A stretch of DNA of 64,000 bases from Streptococcus sp. SN-1 (GTDB lineage Bacteria > Bacillota > Bacilli > Lactobacillales > Streptococcaceae): NCBI RefSeq assembly GCF_041154385.1, contig NZ_AP028929.1, positions 744,001 through 808,000 of the forward strand. The letters run 5' to 3'. Position numbers and translations under genes: made by a program. The notes under the pieces are model-generated. The model did no database searches and was not told the origin of the DNA. It was given only the letters and a program-made list of their open reading frames with translations. Shown here one piece after another: positions 1 through 9,599 of this stretch (the first letter of the stretch is position 1; each line of letters begins with the position of its first letter).

Positions 1-1
1 A

Positions 2-1213
2 GAAAAAAAAGAGTTTGCTTACTTGCAAGATAAATTAAACAGGGCAAGTAATGACGCCACCTCAGAAAATCAGGAATTGACCGAGGATTATAGAAAGTCA
101 AGTGCTAACACTTCGATTCCTTCTTATAATAGCCGTAGTCGTTCTGAGAGATACCAGAAAATCAATTCTCTTCCAAAGAAAAAAACTAAAAAGCGGAAGC
201 TACGGTGGGGGCGCATTTTCGCAGGTTTACTTACTCTCTTAGCTTGTCTAGCATTGGGTATGATTTTTATGTTCTTAAAAGGTTACACCAATGCTAATCC
301 AGATAAAAATGTCAATGCCCGGGCAGCTCAAGTAGAAGTCTTTAATGGTCAAGATACCAGAGATGGAGTTAATATTTTGATCATGGGTACAGATGGGCGA
401 ATCGGTCAAAATAGTGCTGAGACGCGGACGGACTCTATTATGGTATTAAATGTTGGCGGCTCAGATAAGAAAATTAAGCTGGTCAGCTTCATGCGTGATA
501 ATTTGGTTTATATAGACGGTTACAGTCAAGTGATTAACGGTAGAAAACAGACGGATAACAAGTTAAACGTAGCCTATGAGTTAGGAGAACAAGAGGGGCA
601 AAAAGGGGCAGAAATGGTTCGCCAAGTCTTGAAAGATAATTTTGACTTGGATATTAAGTACTATGCCTTGGTCGATTTTCAGGCCTTTGCCACAGCGATT
701 GACACACTTTTCCCTGATGGGGTGACAATTGATGCTCAATTTTCAACATTGAATGGGCGCCCACTAACAGAAGCTACAGTCGGAGATGATTTACACGCTA
801 CTGAGACTGAGTCTCCAACCCAAACCATCAAAGTCGGAAAACAGCAGATGAATGGATCGACCCTGCTCAATTATGCTCGTTTCCGTGATGATGATGAGGC
901 GGATTACGGCCGTACCAAAAGACAGCAACAAGTACTGACAGCAGTTCTTCAGCAACTCAAAGATCCAACCAAGCTCTTTACAGGCTCGGAGGCACTTGGC
1001 AAGGTATTCGCAATGACCTCAACGAATGTTCCTTATACCTTCCTGTTAACAAATGGCTTGTCTTTCCTAGACGGAGCTCAAAATGGCATTGAAAAATTGA
1101 CGATTCCAGAACTTGGTGACTGGGTAGATGCCTACGATGTTTATGGAGGCTTGGGCTTGCTTGTCGATCAAAACAAATATCAGAATAAATTGTCTCAGAT
1201 GGGCTTGAGATAA
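2..1213 (+). CDS. psr: LytR-CpsA-Psr family protein, 5' end outside the window
   Basis: LCP enzymes sit in the membrane with an extracellular catalytic domain and attach undecaprenyl-phosphate-linked glycopolymers such as teichoic acid or capsule to peptidoglycan. The frame is open from the first bases of the window, so the start lies upstream. What is visible is a charged, Lys/Arg-rich cytoplasmic segment, one hydrophobic helix (LLTLLACLALGMIFMFL) and an LCP domain with ILIMGTDGR, ETRTDSIMVLNV, MRDNLVYI and a late YARFRDDDEADYGRTKRQQQ signature, whose Arg and Asp residues bind the lipid pyrophosphate in this family. It lies just upstream of the teichoic acid genes. Family call is firm; the Psr name is by context. 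Confidence 0.88.
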   Translation, partial: EKKEFAYLQDKLNRASNDATSENQELTEDYRKSSANTSIPSYNSRSRSERYQKINSLPKKKTKKRKLRWGRIFAGLLTLLACLALGMIFMFLKGYTNANPDKNVNARAAQVEVFNGQDTRDGVNILIMGTDGRIGQNSAETRTDSIMVLNVGGSDKKIKLVSFMRDNLVYIDGYSQVINGRKQTDNKLNVAYELGEQEGQKGAEMVRQVLKDNFDLDIKYYALVDFQAFATAIDTLFPDGVTIDAQFSTLNGRPLTEATVGDDLHATETESPTQTIKVGKQQMNGSTLLNYARFRDDDEADYGRTKRQQQVLTAVLQQLKDPTKLFTGSEALGKVFAMTSTNVPYTFLLTNGLSFLDGAQNGIEKLTIPELGDWVDAYDVYGGLGLLVDQNKYQNKLSQMGLR

Positions 1214-1223
1214 GATAAGACAG

Positions 1224-1274
1224 AAAAATCAAAGTTTGATAGCTATTTGGATAGTAGTCAGGCTTTGATTTTTT
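1224..1274 (+). terminator. Rho-independent terminator after psr
   Basis: The stem AAAAATCAAAG pairs with CTTTGATTTTT across a loop of about 28 bases and ends in a T-run, 10 bases after the psr stop. Confidence 0.6.
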
Positions 1275-1306
1275 ACAGTCTTCAATAGATTTTCACCCCC
1301 TATTTG

Positions 1307-1315
1307 TGGTATAAT
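1307..1315 (+). promoter_or_regulatory. Extended -10 promoter of the lic3 operon
   Basis: TGGTATAAT is a perfect extended -10 (TG-N-TATAAT) 24 bases before the licD3 start. No good -35 is visible, as is usual for extended -10 promoters. Confidence 0.65.
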
Positions 1316-1338
1316 GGAACGATACGATAGAAAGAATA

Positions 1339-2184
1339 ATGAATAATATGACTGATTTAAAAGCAATTCAGGCTCGTAGTCTGGAGATGGCTGAATATTT
1401 TGTGGCCTTTTGTAAAGAACATGATTTGCTTTGTTATCTCTGTGGGGGAGGTGCTATTGGTGCCCTTCGAAACAAGGGATTTATTCCTTGGGATGACGAC
1501 CTAGACTTTTTTATGCCTCGTAAAGATTATGAGAAATTAGCAGAATTATGGCCTCGTTATGCAGATGAACGTTATTTCTTGTCAAAGAGTAACAAGGATT
1601 TTGTCGACCGCAATCTTTTTATTACCATTCGTGACAAGGAAACCACCTGTATCAAACCTTATCAGCAGGATTTGGATTTGCCACATGGTCTGGCCTTGGA
1701 TGTGTTGCCTTTGGATTATTATCCGAAAAATCCAGCTGAGCGGAAAAAACAGGTTCGTTGGGCCTTGATTTATTCTCTTTTTTGTGCGCAAACTATTCCA
1801 GAAAAACATGGCGCACTTATGAAATGGGGAAGCCGTATTTTACTGGGGTTGACTCCAAAATCTCTCCGTTATCGCATTTGGAAAAAAGCTGAAAAAGAAA
1901 TGACCAAGTACAGTCTAGCTGAGAGCGATGGAATCACGGAATTATGCTCGGGTCCTGGTTACATGAGAAACAAGTACCTAATTGAATCTTTTGAAGATAA
2001 CCTCTTCTTGCCATTTGAAGGGACAGAGATGCCTATTCCAGTTGGCTACGATGCCTATCTCAGCACTGCTTTTGGGGATTATATGACGCCTCCACCAGCA
2101 GACAAGCAGCTACCACATCATGATGCTGTCATCGCTGATATGGATAAGTCTTATACTGAATACAAGGGAGAATATGGTGGCTAA
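1339..2184 (+). CDS. licD3: LicD family phosphotransferase (LicD3-type)
   Basis: LicD enzymes are cytoplasmic nucleotidyltransferase-fold phosphotransferases that move phosphocholine from CDP-choline onto teichoic acid sugars. The diagnostic block is near residues 37-64: GGGAIGALRNKGFIPW followed by DDDLD, the metal-binding acidic cluster at residues 51-56. The C-terminus carries the usual FGDYMTPPP motif. It is the first gene of a tight cluster with two glycosyltransferases and a TarP-like polymerase, matching the pneumococcal lic3 locus as I recall it. The acceptor position is not proven. It is more divergent than the licD1/licD2 pair at 8.8-10.4 kb. Confidence 0.85.
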   Translation: MNNMTDLKAIQARSLEMAEYFVAFCKEHDLLCYLCGGGAIGALRNKGFIPWDDDLDFFMPRKDYEKLAELWPRYADERYFLSKSNKDFVDRNLFITIRDKETTCIKPYQQDLDLPHGLALDVLPLDYYPKNPAERKKQVRWALIYSLFCAQTIPEKHGALMKWGSRILLGLTPKSLRYRIWKKAEKEMTKYSLAESDGITELCSGPGYMRNKYLIESFEDNLFLPFEGTEMPIPVGYDAYLSTAFGDYMTPPPADKQLPHHDAVIADMDKSYTEYKGEYGG

Positions 2185-3277
2185 GAAAAAAATATTATTT
2201 TTTATGTGGTCTTTTTCTCTCGGGGGTGGCGCAGAGAAGATTCTATCTACCATTGTTTCAAATCTAGATCCAGAAAAGTATGATATTGATATTCTGGAAA
2301 TGGAACATTTTGACAAGGGATACGAATCTGTTCCCAAGCATGTACGCATTTTAAAATCCCTTCAGGATTATCGCCAAGCCAGATGGATTCGAGCTCTTTT
2401 GTGGAGAATGAGAATTTATTTTCCAAGATTGACACGTCGCTTACTGGTGAAAGATGACTATGATGTTGAAGTTTCCTTTACCATTATGAATCCTCCACTT
2501 TTGTTCTCTAAAAGAAAAGAAGTCAAGAAAATCTCTTGGATTCATGGAAGTATCGAAGAATTTATTAAGGATAGCTCAAAAAGAGAATCACATAGACGCC
2601 AGTTGGATGCTGCGGATACCATTGTAGGAATTTCAAAAAAGACCAGTCATTCTATCAAGGAAGTCTATCCAGATTATGCTTCGAAATTACGGACAGTTTA
2701 CAATGGATATGATTTTAAGAGTATTCTAGAAAAATCTCAAGAGAAGATAGATATCGAGATTTCACCTCAAAGTATCTGTACTATCGGACGGATTGAGGAA
2801 AATAAGGGTTCTGACCGTGTGGTGGAAGTGATAAAGCTATTACACCAAGAGGGAAAAAACTATCATCTCTACTTCATAGGGGCTGGTGATATGGAAGAGG
2901 AACTGAAAAAACGAGTCAAAGAGTATGAGCTTGAAGACTATGTACATTTCCTTGGTTATCAAAAAAATCCTTATCAGTATTTGTCTCAGATGAAAGTTCT
3001 CTTGTCTATGTCTAAACAAGAAGGCTTTCCTGGAGTGTATGTGGAGGCCTTGAGTCTAGGACTTCCTTTTGTCTCTACGGATGTTGGAGGGGCTGAGGAA
3101 TTATCCCAAGAAGGACGATTTGGGCAAATCATTGAAAGAAACCAAGAGGCAGCTCAGGCAATTACGAACTACATGACTTCTGCCTCAAACTTCGATGTTA
3201 ATGAGGCTAGCCAATTTATTCAACAATTCACAATTGCCAAACAAATCGAACAAGTAGAAAAACTATTAGAGGAGTAG
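2174..3277 (+). CDS. GT4-type glycosyltransferase of the lic3 cluster
   Basis: This is a retaining GT-B glycosyltransferase expected to add a sugar to the lipid-linked teichoic acid repeat in the cytoplasm. The N-terminal domain starts ILFFMWSFSLGGGAEK, typical of the acceptor-side loop. The C-terminal domain has TIGRIEENKGSDR (about residue 202) and the E-x7-E donor motif in EGFPGVYVEALSLG (about residues 283-296). I place the start at the ATG at 2174, with AAGGGAG upstream, rather than at the in-frame ATG at 2120 deep inside licD3. It overlaps licD3 by 11 bases, so translation is probably coupled. Donor sugar unknown. Confidence 0.88.
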   Translation: MVAKKKILFFMWSFSLGGGAEKILSTIVSNLDPEKYDIDILEMEHFDKGYESVPKHVRILKSLQDYRQARWIRALLWRMRIYFPRLTRRLLVKDDYDVEVSFTIMNPPLLFSKRKEVKKISWIHGSIEEFIKDSSKRESHRRQLDAADTIVGISKKTSHSIKEVYPDYASKLRTVYNGYDFKSILEKSQEKIDIEISPQSICTIGRIEENKGSDRVVEVIKLLHQEGKNYHLYFIGAGDMEEELKKRVKEYELEDYVHFLGYQKNPYQYLSQMKVLLSMSKQEGFPGVYVEALSLGLPFVSTDVGGAEELSQEGRFGQIIERNQEAAQAITNYMTSASNFDVNEASQFIQQFTIAKQIEQVEKLLEE

Positions 3278-3278
3278 C

Positions 3279-4265
3279 ATGGAAACTGCATTAATTAGTG
3301 TGATTGTGCCAGTCTATAATGTAGCACAGTACCTAGAAAAATCGATAGCTTCCATTCAGGAGCAGACCTATCAAAATCTGGAAATTATTCTTGTTGATGA
3401 TGGTGCAACAGATGAGAGCGGTCGCTTGTGTGATGCAATCGCTGAACAAGATGATAGGATGTCAGTGCTTCATAAAAAGAACGAAGGATTGTCGCAAGCA
3501 CGAAATGATGGAATGAAGCAGGCTCACGGAGATTATCTGATTTTTATTGACTCAGATGATTATATCCATCCGGAAATGATTCAGAGCTTATATGAGCAAT
3601 TAGTTCAAGAAGATGCGGATGTCTCAAGCTGTGGTGTCATGAATGTCTATGCTAATGATGAAAGTCCACAATCAGCCAATCAGGATGACTATTTTGTCTG
3701 TGATTCTCAAACATTTCTAAAGGAATACCTCATAGGTGAAAAAATCCCTGGAACGATTTGCAATAAGCTAATCAAGAGACAGATTGCAACTGCCCTATCC
3801 TTTCCGAAGGGATTGATTTATGAAGATGCTTATTATCATTTTGATTTAATCAAGTTGGCTAAGAAGTACGTTGTTAATACCAAACCCTATTATTACTATT
3901 TCCATAGAGGGGATAGTATTACGACTAAACCCTATGCAGAGAAGGATTTAGCCTATATTGATATCTACCAAAAGTTTTACAATGAAGTTGTGAAAAACTA
4001 TCCGGATTTGAAAGAGGTTGCTTTTTTCAGATTGGCCTATGCCTACTTTTTTATTCTGGATAAGATGTTACTAGATGATCAGTATAAACAATTTGAAGCC
4101 TATTCTCAGATTCATCGTTTTTTAAAAAGCCATGCCTTTGCTATTGCTAGGAATCCAATTTTCCGTAAGGGGAGAAGAATTAGTGCTTTGGCTCTATTCA
4201 TAAATATTTCTTTATACCGATTCTTATTACTGAAAAATATTGAAAAATCTAAAAAATTACATTAG
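3279..4265 (+). CDS. GT2 family glycosyltransferase of the lic3 cluster
   Basis: This is an inverting GT-A glycosyltransferase with the classic start ISVIVPVYNVAQYLEKSI, the nucleotide-binding VDDG at residues 39-42 and the DSDD metal motif at residues 91-94. The C-terminal third (YYYYFHRGDS onward) is the usual helical and basic tail of bacterial polysaccharide GT2 enzymes and probably sits at the membrane. Its start is 1 base after the previous stop, so the two glycosyltransferases are one translational block. It likely builds the teichoic acid repeat unit; which linkage is not visible. Confidence 0.9.
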   Translation: METALISVIVPVYNVAQYLEKSIASIQEQTYQNLEIILVDDGATDESGRLCDAIAEQDDRMSVLHKKNEGLSQARNDGMKQAHGDYLIFIDSDDYIHPEMIQSLYEQLVQEDADVSSCGVMNVYANDESPQSANQDDYFVCDSQTFLKEYLIGEKIPGTICNKLIKRQIATALSFPKGLIYEDAYYHFDLIKLAKKYVVNTKPYYYYFHRGDSITTKPYAEKDLAYIDIYQKFYNEVVKNYPDLKEVAFFRLAYAYFFILDKMLLDDQYKQFEAYSQIHRFLKSHAFAIARNPIFRKGRRISALALFINISLYRFLLLKNIEKSKKLH

Positions 4266-4280
4266 AACGGGGGTGAGCAA

Positions 4281-5750
4281 GTGATTGATGGAAAACGACT
4301 ATTATTTAGTTTAACCATAGTCAGCTATGCCTTGACGCTAGTAAGTGGAATTGTGTATCTTTTTAATAATAACAATGTTAGCTTGCTTTCTACTTTATTG
4401 TTCTTACTGGTTAGTAGCTTAATTGCTTGTTGGAATGATATCAAGTATTACTTAATCCATTTTATTTTCTATTTAACTATTTTTGTCTTTCTGGTATCAA
4501 GACCGACCATTGATTATTTTAGGGATGGCGCCCTGGATACCTATCATCCGATAGCTTATCGTTTTGCCTTTATAGTCGTCATGGTTTCGATTCTGGGCTT
4601 GACCACAGGAGGCATCCTGGCTCGTTATTTTATAGCTAGGAAGCAAATTAAAGTACCCAAGATAGGAAGTTCTCTAAAAGAGATTTATATCAAGCGGTTA
4701 CGCTTTGTATCACTCGGAGTTTTTCTTCTAACCTATCCTTTCTATTTCATTAGATTATTTGAACGACTCCTGTATCGCTTGCAGACTTCCTACTATGCCT
4801 ACTATGCAAATTTTGAAAGTAAACTGCCTTATATTACCTACATCTTGTCTACCTTTACGGTCTATGCAATGTGTATGTATCTGGCAACCAAGCCTAAGAA
4901 ATTGCAGGCAACAGCAGTGTTAGTATCCTTCATTGCAGCTAATACCATTCATTTGGCAATTGGAACACGAAATCCTTTTATTTTAAGTATTTTATTTGCT
5001 TTTGTTTATTACTTTATGCGGGAGCAAACTGAAAAAGGAAAATGGATTGGATTTAAAGAAAAGTTAGCGATTTTTGTAGGATCTCCTATTCTCATGTTAG
5101 CGATGGGAGTACTCAATTATGTACGGGATAATGTCCAAGTTTCCCATACAGGTTTCTGGGATATCTTACTTGACTTTATCTATAAACAAGGGACTAGTTT
5201 TGGTGTCTTGGCTCGAGGTTTTCTATTTAACAGTAGCCTACCTTATCGAGATTTCCGTAATTTTACTTTTGGTCCTGTTCTTGATTATTTTGCAAGGGGG
5301 AGTTTGGGGGCAATTTTCGGAGGAAAAGCCTTTGAGCATACAACCAATAGTGTGGAATTGGCTATTGATAGTAATAGTTATGCCCACAATCTATCCTATC
5401 TTGTTTTGAACAAGGAATATTTGAAAGGACATGGTATCGGAAGTAGTTATATCATGGAGTTATATACAGACTATGGTATGATAGGAGTCTTTCTACTTAG
5501 TCTCTTGCTAGGTATGTTATTCATAGCCATGCTGCAAGTAGCCTATCGTTCAAGAACAATCCTATTTGCCTTGTCCCTACTCATCTTGAATAATCTATTC
5601 TTTATGCCAAGAAGTAGCTTTTCAGAAAGTTTCTTCAATTTATTTACAATGCAATTCTGGGGAATTGTTCTTGTGATTATATTTGTAGCAAAAATGCTTA
5701 CAAAAGAAAACCAGTATCTACTAAACAAAGGAGAAAAAAATCATGTTTGA
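4281..5750 (+). CDS. tarP: Multi-pass membrane protein, TarP-like teichoic acid repeat polymerase
   Basis: The 489-residue protein has about ten to twelve hydrophobic helices and long loops, the layout of Wzy/O-antigen polymerases. The pneumococcal protein at this position in lic3 has been proposed as TarP, which joins lipid-linked teichoic acid repeats outside the membrane; I infer the same role from position and topology. A GTG start is used at 4281, preceded by a G-rich ribosome-binding site. A loop with YAHNLSYLVLNKEYLKGHG near residue 370 is the kind of extracytoplasmic segment that carries catalytic residues in Wzy proteins. It overlaps the next gene by 8 bases. Confidence 0.75.
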   Translation: MIDGKRLLFSLTIVSYALTLVSGIVYLFNNNNVSLLSTLLFLLVSSLIACWNDIKYYLIHFIFYLTIFVFLVSRPTIDYFRDGALDTYHPIAYRFAFIVVMVSILGLTTGGILARYFIARKQIKVPKIGSSLKEIYIKRLRFVSLGVFLLTYPFYFIRLFERLLYRLQTSYYAYYANFESKLPYITYILSTFTVYAMCMYLATKPKKLQATAVLVSFIAANTIHLAIGTRNPFILSILFAFVYYFMREQTEKGKWIGFKEKLAIFVGSPILMLAMGVLNYVRDNVQVSHTGFWDILLDFIYKQGTSFGVLARGFLFNSSLPYRDFRNFTFGPVLDYFARGSLGAIFGGKAFEHTTNSVELAIDSNSYAHNLSYLVLNKEYLKGHGIGSSYIMELYTDYGMIGVFLLSLLLGMLFIAMLQVAYRSRTILFALSLLILNNLFFMPRSSFSESFFNLFTMQFWGIVLVIIFVAKMLTKENQYLLNKGEKNHV

Positions 5751-6777
5751 ACATTATTCAGTAGCTGATTTGTTTGCAAATCTTTACAAAAAACGAAAAG
5801 CAAATATTTTAGCTCTCATAGCTTTATTTGCTCTTATTGCTGTACCATTTACAATTAAAGCTGTTAAGAATAAAAATACTGTCAAAGACACAACAAGTTA
5901 TTCAACTTATCTTAGCTATAAAATCACTCCTCCAGAAGATTCAGCCAAAACGATTTTGAATCATCAAATTGGTGGTTATAGTGATTTTTATGGGAAATTG
6001 ATTGATGGGAATTTGAATGGAGCTTATCTTTTCAATGATGTAGATTCTAGTGAGTTGAAAAAAATTGCCAGTGAATTAGATACGACAGAAACAACCTTGA
6101 AAAATTCTACAAGTGACTATTGGTGGAAAAAATTGACCGTCTATTATATGATTGACGATGCAGGGGTTGGTGTGAAAATTTTGACACCAAGTAAAGATGC
6201 TAATGACTTGTTGGAGCGAAAAATTGATGGATTGATTGAGAAATTTAAACACACTTTTGCAAATGTAAAAATTGAAAAATTGGAAACCATCAACTCTAAA
6301 GAATTGAATGCAAATGGTGAGACAGCGCTTGGATTGAATGTGAAGAATTTGATTCTCCGTTTAGCTGTTATTGGAGTAGTCTGTGTGATTTTGGTTGTGA
6401 TGGGAAATGTATTGGTTTATCTCTTTAACCCAACAATCAATAGAGCAGGTGATTTTTCTCAATATCAAATTGATTTTGTAACAGAGATCACAACAATTGC
6501 CAACCTAGCAGATGTCTTGTCATACAAAAATGCTGGACAAGAATTGACTATTGTTAGCTCAAATAAAGCTATTCTAGATAAATTAAAACAAAATCAAGAG
6601 ATTTTGAAAGGAATGCATTTTGTAGATTTACAAGATGTACCATCTCTTTTAGAAAGAGATACAGTCCTTCTTGTTGAAGAATACGGAGTGACTCGTTATA
6701 AGAAATTTGAACAAAGTCTTCAAATTCTTCGAAACTTAAATCGTTCTATCCTCGGTGTAGCAACCTTTAAATTATAA
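5743..6777 (+). CDS. Wzz/CpsC-like membrane protein, possible chain-length regulator
   Basis: I see two membrane helices: ILALIALFALIAVPFTI near residues 23-40 and LAVIGVVCVILVVMGNVLVYLF near residues 205-226. They bracket a mostly extracellular region of about 160 residues with helical, charged stretches. This is the topology of polysaccharide co-polymerases (Wzz/CpsC). A soluble C-terminal domain of about 115 residues follows, with Rossmann-like turns (ELTIVSSNKAILDKLKQ, DTVLLVEEYGVTRY), resembling a kinase-like CpsD domain without a Walker motif. The start overlaps the tarP stop, so the two are co-translated. Function is inferred only: control of teichoic acid chain length or assembly. Confidence 0.6.
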   Translation: MFEHYSVADLFANLYKKRKANILALIALFALIAVPFTIKAVKNKNTVKDTTSYSTYLSYKITPPEDSAKTILNHQIGGYSDFYGKLIDGNLNGAYLFNDVDSSELKKIASELDTTETTLKNSTSDYWWKKLTVYYMIDDAGVGVKILTPSKDANDLLERKIDGLIEKFKHTFANVKIEKLETINSKELNANGETALGLNVKNLILRLAVIGVVCVILVVMGNVLVYLFNPTINRAGDFSQYQIDFVTEITTIANLADVLSYKNAGQELTIVSSNKAILDKLKQNQEILKGMHFVDLQDVPSLLERDTVLLVEEYGVTRYKKFEQSLQILRNLNRSILGVATFKL

Positions 6778-6827
6778 GCATCCTGATACATCGTGTCTTT
6801 AAAGTTGGCGAAGAGTCGATTTTGAGG

Positions 6828-6888
6828 CTCCATAATATTTGTAGTGGGTACCCTCCCTATAGATATTATGGAGTCTATTTTGTTGTCT
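6828..6888. mobile_element. Terminal fragment of an ISL3 (IS1167-like) element
   Basis: This stretch of about 60 bases matches the right end of the ISL3 copy at 16300-17010: CTCCATAATATTTGTAGTGG, then CCCTATAGATATTATGGAG and TATTTTGTTG, in opposite orientation. No transposase remains. The rest of 6778-7272 holds no credible gene, only AT-rich sequence and the hairpin listed next. Confidence 0.65.
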
Positions 6889-7151
6889 TGTTAGAAGATG
6901 GTAGTCACGGAGAGTCCTCTAGTAAAGAATATCAACAAATCCGTTAGATTCTCAATTCAAAGATTACTTAAAAGTTAATTGAAAAGACTTCTATGAAAGA
7001 TATAAATCATAAACTTTAAATCTTATTATAATTATCGTACTGTAACTAAATAATTAAGACTTAATAATTTTTGTATTTTCAATCCCAATTGGAGTTTTTG
7101 CTTTTTTAACGATATATTTGTCCTTGGTTAAAGTTCAATAAATTTTATTTA

Positions 7152-7196
7152 AAATCCTCAAAAAGTTAGTTTTTAATCTTAAATTTTTGAGGATTT
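7152..7196. repeat. AT-rich inverted repeat upstream of tacF
   Basis: AAATCCTCAAAAA (7152-7164) pairs perfectly with TTTTTGAGGATTT (7184-7196) around a 19-base loop. Since the stem contains A and T runs it could terminate transcription entering the tacF promoter region. Confidence 0.5.
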
Positions 7197-7272
7197 GAGT
7201 TCCTAAAAATTTTTTAAAATAATTAAAGACTAGTTGTTGAAAACAAAAGAGTTATTTTAACTAACTTTATGA

Positions 7273-7278
7273 TATAAT
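7273..7278 (+). promoter_or_regulatory. -10 element of the tacF-licD1-licD2 operon
   Basis: TATAAT lies 20 bases before the tacF start. A -35 is not clear. Confidence 0.55.
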
Positions 7279-7297
7279 GAAAAACGAGGTAAATTGA

Positions 7298-8785
7298 ATG
7301 AAAAGTATAAAATTAAATGCTCTATCTTACATGGGAATTCGTGTCTTGAATATTATTTTTCCCATCTTAACTGGTACCTACGTCGCGCGTCTCTTGGACC
7401 GAACTGACTATGGTTACTTCAACTCAGTTGACACTATTTTGTCATTTTTCTTGCCCTTTGCGACTTATGGGGTCTATAACTACGGTTTACGGGCCATCAG
7501 TAATGTCAAGGATAACAAAAAAGATCTGAATAGAACCTTCTCTAGTCTTTTTTATTTGTGCATAGCTTGTACAATTTTGACTACTGCTGTCTATATCCTA
7601 GCTTATCCTCTCTTCTTTACTGATAATCCAATCGTCAAAAAAGTCTACCTTGTTATGGGGATTCAGCTTATTGCCCAGATTTTTTCAATCGAGTGGGTCA
7701 ATGAAGCTCTGGAAAATTACAGTTTTCTCTTTTACAAGACTGCCTTCATCCGTATCCTGATGCTGGTCTCTATTTTCCTGTTTGTCAAAAATGAACATGA
7801 TATTGTTGTCTATACACTTGTGATGAGTTTATCAACACTGATTAACTATCTGATTAGTTATTTTTGGATTAAAAGAGACATTAAGCTTGTTAAGATTCAC
7901 ATAAGTGATTTTAAACCGCTCTTTCTCCCTCTAACAGCCATGTTAGTCTTTGCAAATGCCAATATGCTCTTCACTTTTTTGGATCGTCTCTTCCTCGTTA
8001 AAACAGGGATTGATGTCAACGTTAGTTACTATACCATGGCTCAACGAATTGTGACCGTTATAGCTGGTGTTGTAACAGGAGCTATCGGAGTGAGTGTGCC
8101 TCGTCTCAGTTACTATTTGGGTAAAGGAGACAAAGAAGCCTATGTTTCTCTGGTTAACAGAGGAAGTCGAATCTTTAACTTCTTTATCATTCCACTCAGT
8201 TTCGGACTCATGGTTTTAGGACCAAATGCTATCCTACTTTATGGTAGTGAAAAATATATCGGAGGCGGTATCTTAACCTCTCTCTTCGCTTTTCGCACGA
8301 TTATCCTGGCACTGGATACCATTCTTGGTTCCCAAATTCTCTTTACAAATGGCTATGAAAAACGAATCACAGTCTATACAGTCTTTGCAGGATTACTCAA
8401 TTTGGGCTTAAATAGTCTCCTCTTTTTCAACCACATCGTGGCTCCTGAATACTACTTACTGACAACTATGCTATCAGAGACCTCTCTACTTGTTTTCTAT
8501 ATCATTTTCATCCATAGAAAACAACTCATCCACTTAGGACATATCTTTAGCTATACTGTTCGATACTCGCTCTTTTCACTTTCCTTTGTAGGAATTTATT
8601 TCCTGATTAATTTCTTATATCCCGTGGATATGGTCATTAATTTGCCATTTTTGATTAATACTGGTTTGATTGTCTTGCTATCAGCCATCTCTTATATTGG
8701 TCTACTTGCCTTCACCAAAGATAGCATTTTCTATGAATTTTTAAACCATGTCCTAGCCTTAAAAAATAAATTCAAAAGATCATAG
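7298..8785 (+). CDS. tacF: Teichoic acid flippase (MATE/Wzx-like, TacF)
   Basis: TacF moves the lipid-linked teichoic acid repeat across the membrane and, in pneumococcus, discriminates for choline-decorated chains. The 495-residue protein has about 14 hydrophobic helices and the polysaccharide-exporter start (MKSIKLNALSYMGIRVLNII, then TGTYVARLLDRTDYGYFN). It is directly followed by licD1 and licD2, the gene order of the pneumococcal lic2 operon as I recall it, and the protein reads as very close to pneumococcal TacF. No lic1 genes lie upstream; an IS scar does. A second, diverged paralogue is at 17003-18484. Confidence 0.9.
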   Translation: MKSIKLNALSYMGIRVLNIIFPILTGTYVARLLDRTDYGYFNSVDTILSFFLPFATYGVYNYGLRAISNVKDNKKDLNRTFSSLFYLCIACTILTTAVYILAYPLFFTDNPIVKKVYLVMGIQLIAQIFSIEWVNEALENYSFLFYKTAFIRILMLVSIFLFVKNEHDIVVYTLVMSLSTLINYLISYFWIKRDIKLVKIHISDFKPLFLPLTAMLVFANANMLFTFLDRLFLVKTGIDVNVSYYTMAQRIVTVIAGVVTGAIGVSVPRLSYYLGKGDKEAYVSLVNRGSRIFNFFIIPLSFGLMVLGPNAILLYGSEKYIGGGILTSLFAFRTIILALDTILGSQILFTNGYEKRITVYTVFAGLLNLGLNSLLFFNHIVAPEYYLLTTMLSETSLLVFYIIFIHRKQLIHLGHIFSYTVRYSLFSLSFVGIYFLINFLYPVDMVINLPFLINTGLIVLLSAISYIGLLAFTKDSIFYEFLNHVLALKNKFKRS

Positions 8786-8794
8786 GAGTTTAGA

Positions 8795-9598
8795 ATGAAA
8801 CAACTAACCATTGAAGATGCCAAACAGATTGAATTAGAAATTTTGGATTATATTGATACTCTCTGTAAAAAGCACAATATCAACTATATTATTAACTACG
8901 GTACTCTGATTGGGGCAGTTCGACATCAGGGCTTTATTCCTTGGGACGACGATATTGATCTGTCCATGCCTCGAGAAGACTACCAACGATTTATAAACAT
9001 TTTTCAAAAGGAAAAAAGTAAATACAAACTTTTATCCTTAGAAACAGATAAGAACTACTTTAACAACTTTATCAAAATAACAGACAGTACAACTAAAATT
9101 ATTGATACTCGGAATACAAAAACCTATGAGTCTGGTGTTTTTATCGATATTTTCCCTATGGATCGCTTTGATGATCCTAAGGTCATTGATATTTGTTATA
9201 AGCTGGAAAGCTTCAAACTTCTGTCTTTCAGCAAACATAAAAATATTGTCTATAAAGATAGCCTTTTAAAAGATTGGATACGAACAGCCTTTTGGTTGCT
9301 CCTTCGACCTGTTTCTCCTCGTTATTTTGCAAATAAAATCGAGAAAGAAATTCAAAAATATAGTCGTGATAATGGGCAGTATATGGCTTTTATCCCTTCT
9401 AAATCTAAGGAAAAGGAAGTCTTCCCAAGTGGTACCTTTGATAAAACAATCAATCTCCCATTTGAGAATTTAATCCTTCCAGCACCTGAAAAATTTGATA
9501 CTATTTTGACACAATTTTATGGAGATTATATGACCCTACCACCAGAAGAAAAACGCTTCTACAGTCATGAATTTCACGCTTATAAATTGGAGGATTAG
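8795..9598 (+). CDS. licD1: Phosphocholine transferase LicD1
   Basis: LicD1 transfers phosphocholine from CDP-choline to a GalNAc of the teichoic acid precursor on the cytoplasmic side. The conserved block INYGTLIGAVRHQGFIPW runs directly into DDDID (metal site, residues 50-55), and the FYGDYMTLPP motif is near the C-terminus. It starts 9 bases after tacF with a GGAG ribosome-binding site and is followed at once by licD2, so the three genes are one operon. LicD1 and LicD2 are clear paralogues. Confidence 0.92.
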   Translation: MKQLTIEDAKQIELEILDYIDTLCKKHNINYIINYGTLIGAVRHQGFIPWDDDIDLSMPREDYQRFINIFQKEKSKYKLLSLETDKNYFNNFIKITDSTTKIIDTRNTKTYESGVFIDIFPMDRFDDPKVIDICYKLESFKLLSFSKHKNIVYKDSLLKDWIRTAFWLLLRPVSPRYFANKIEKEIQKYSRDNGQYMAFIPSKSKEKEVFPSGTFDKTINLPFENLILPAPEKFDTILTQFYGDYMTLPPEEKRFYSHEFHAYKLED

Positions 9599-9599
9599 G

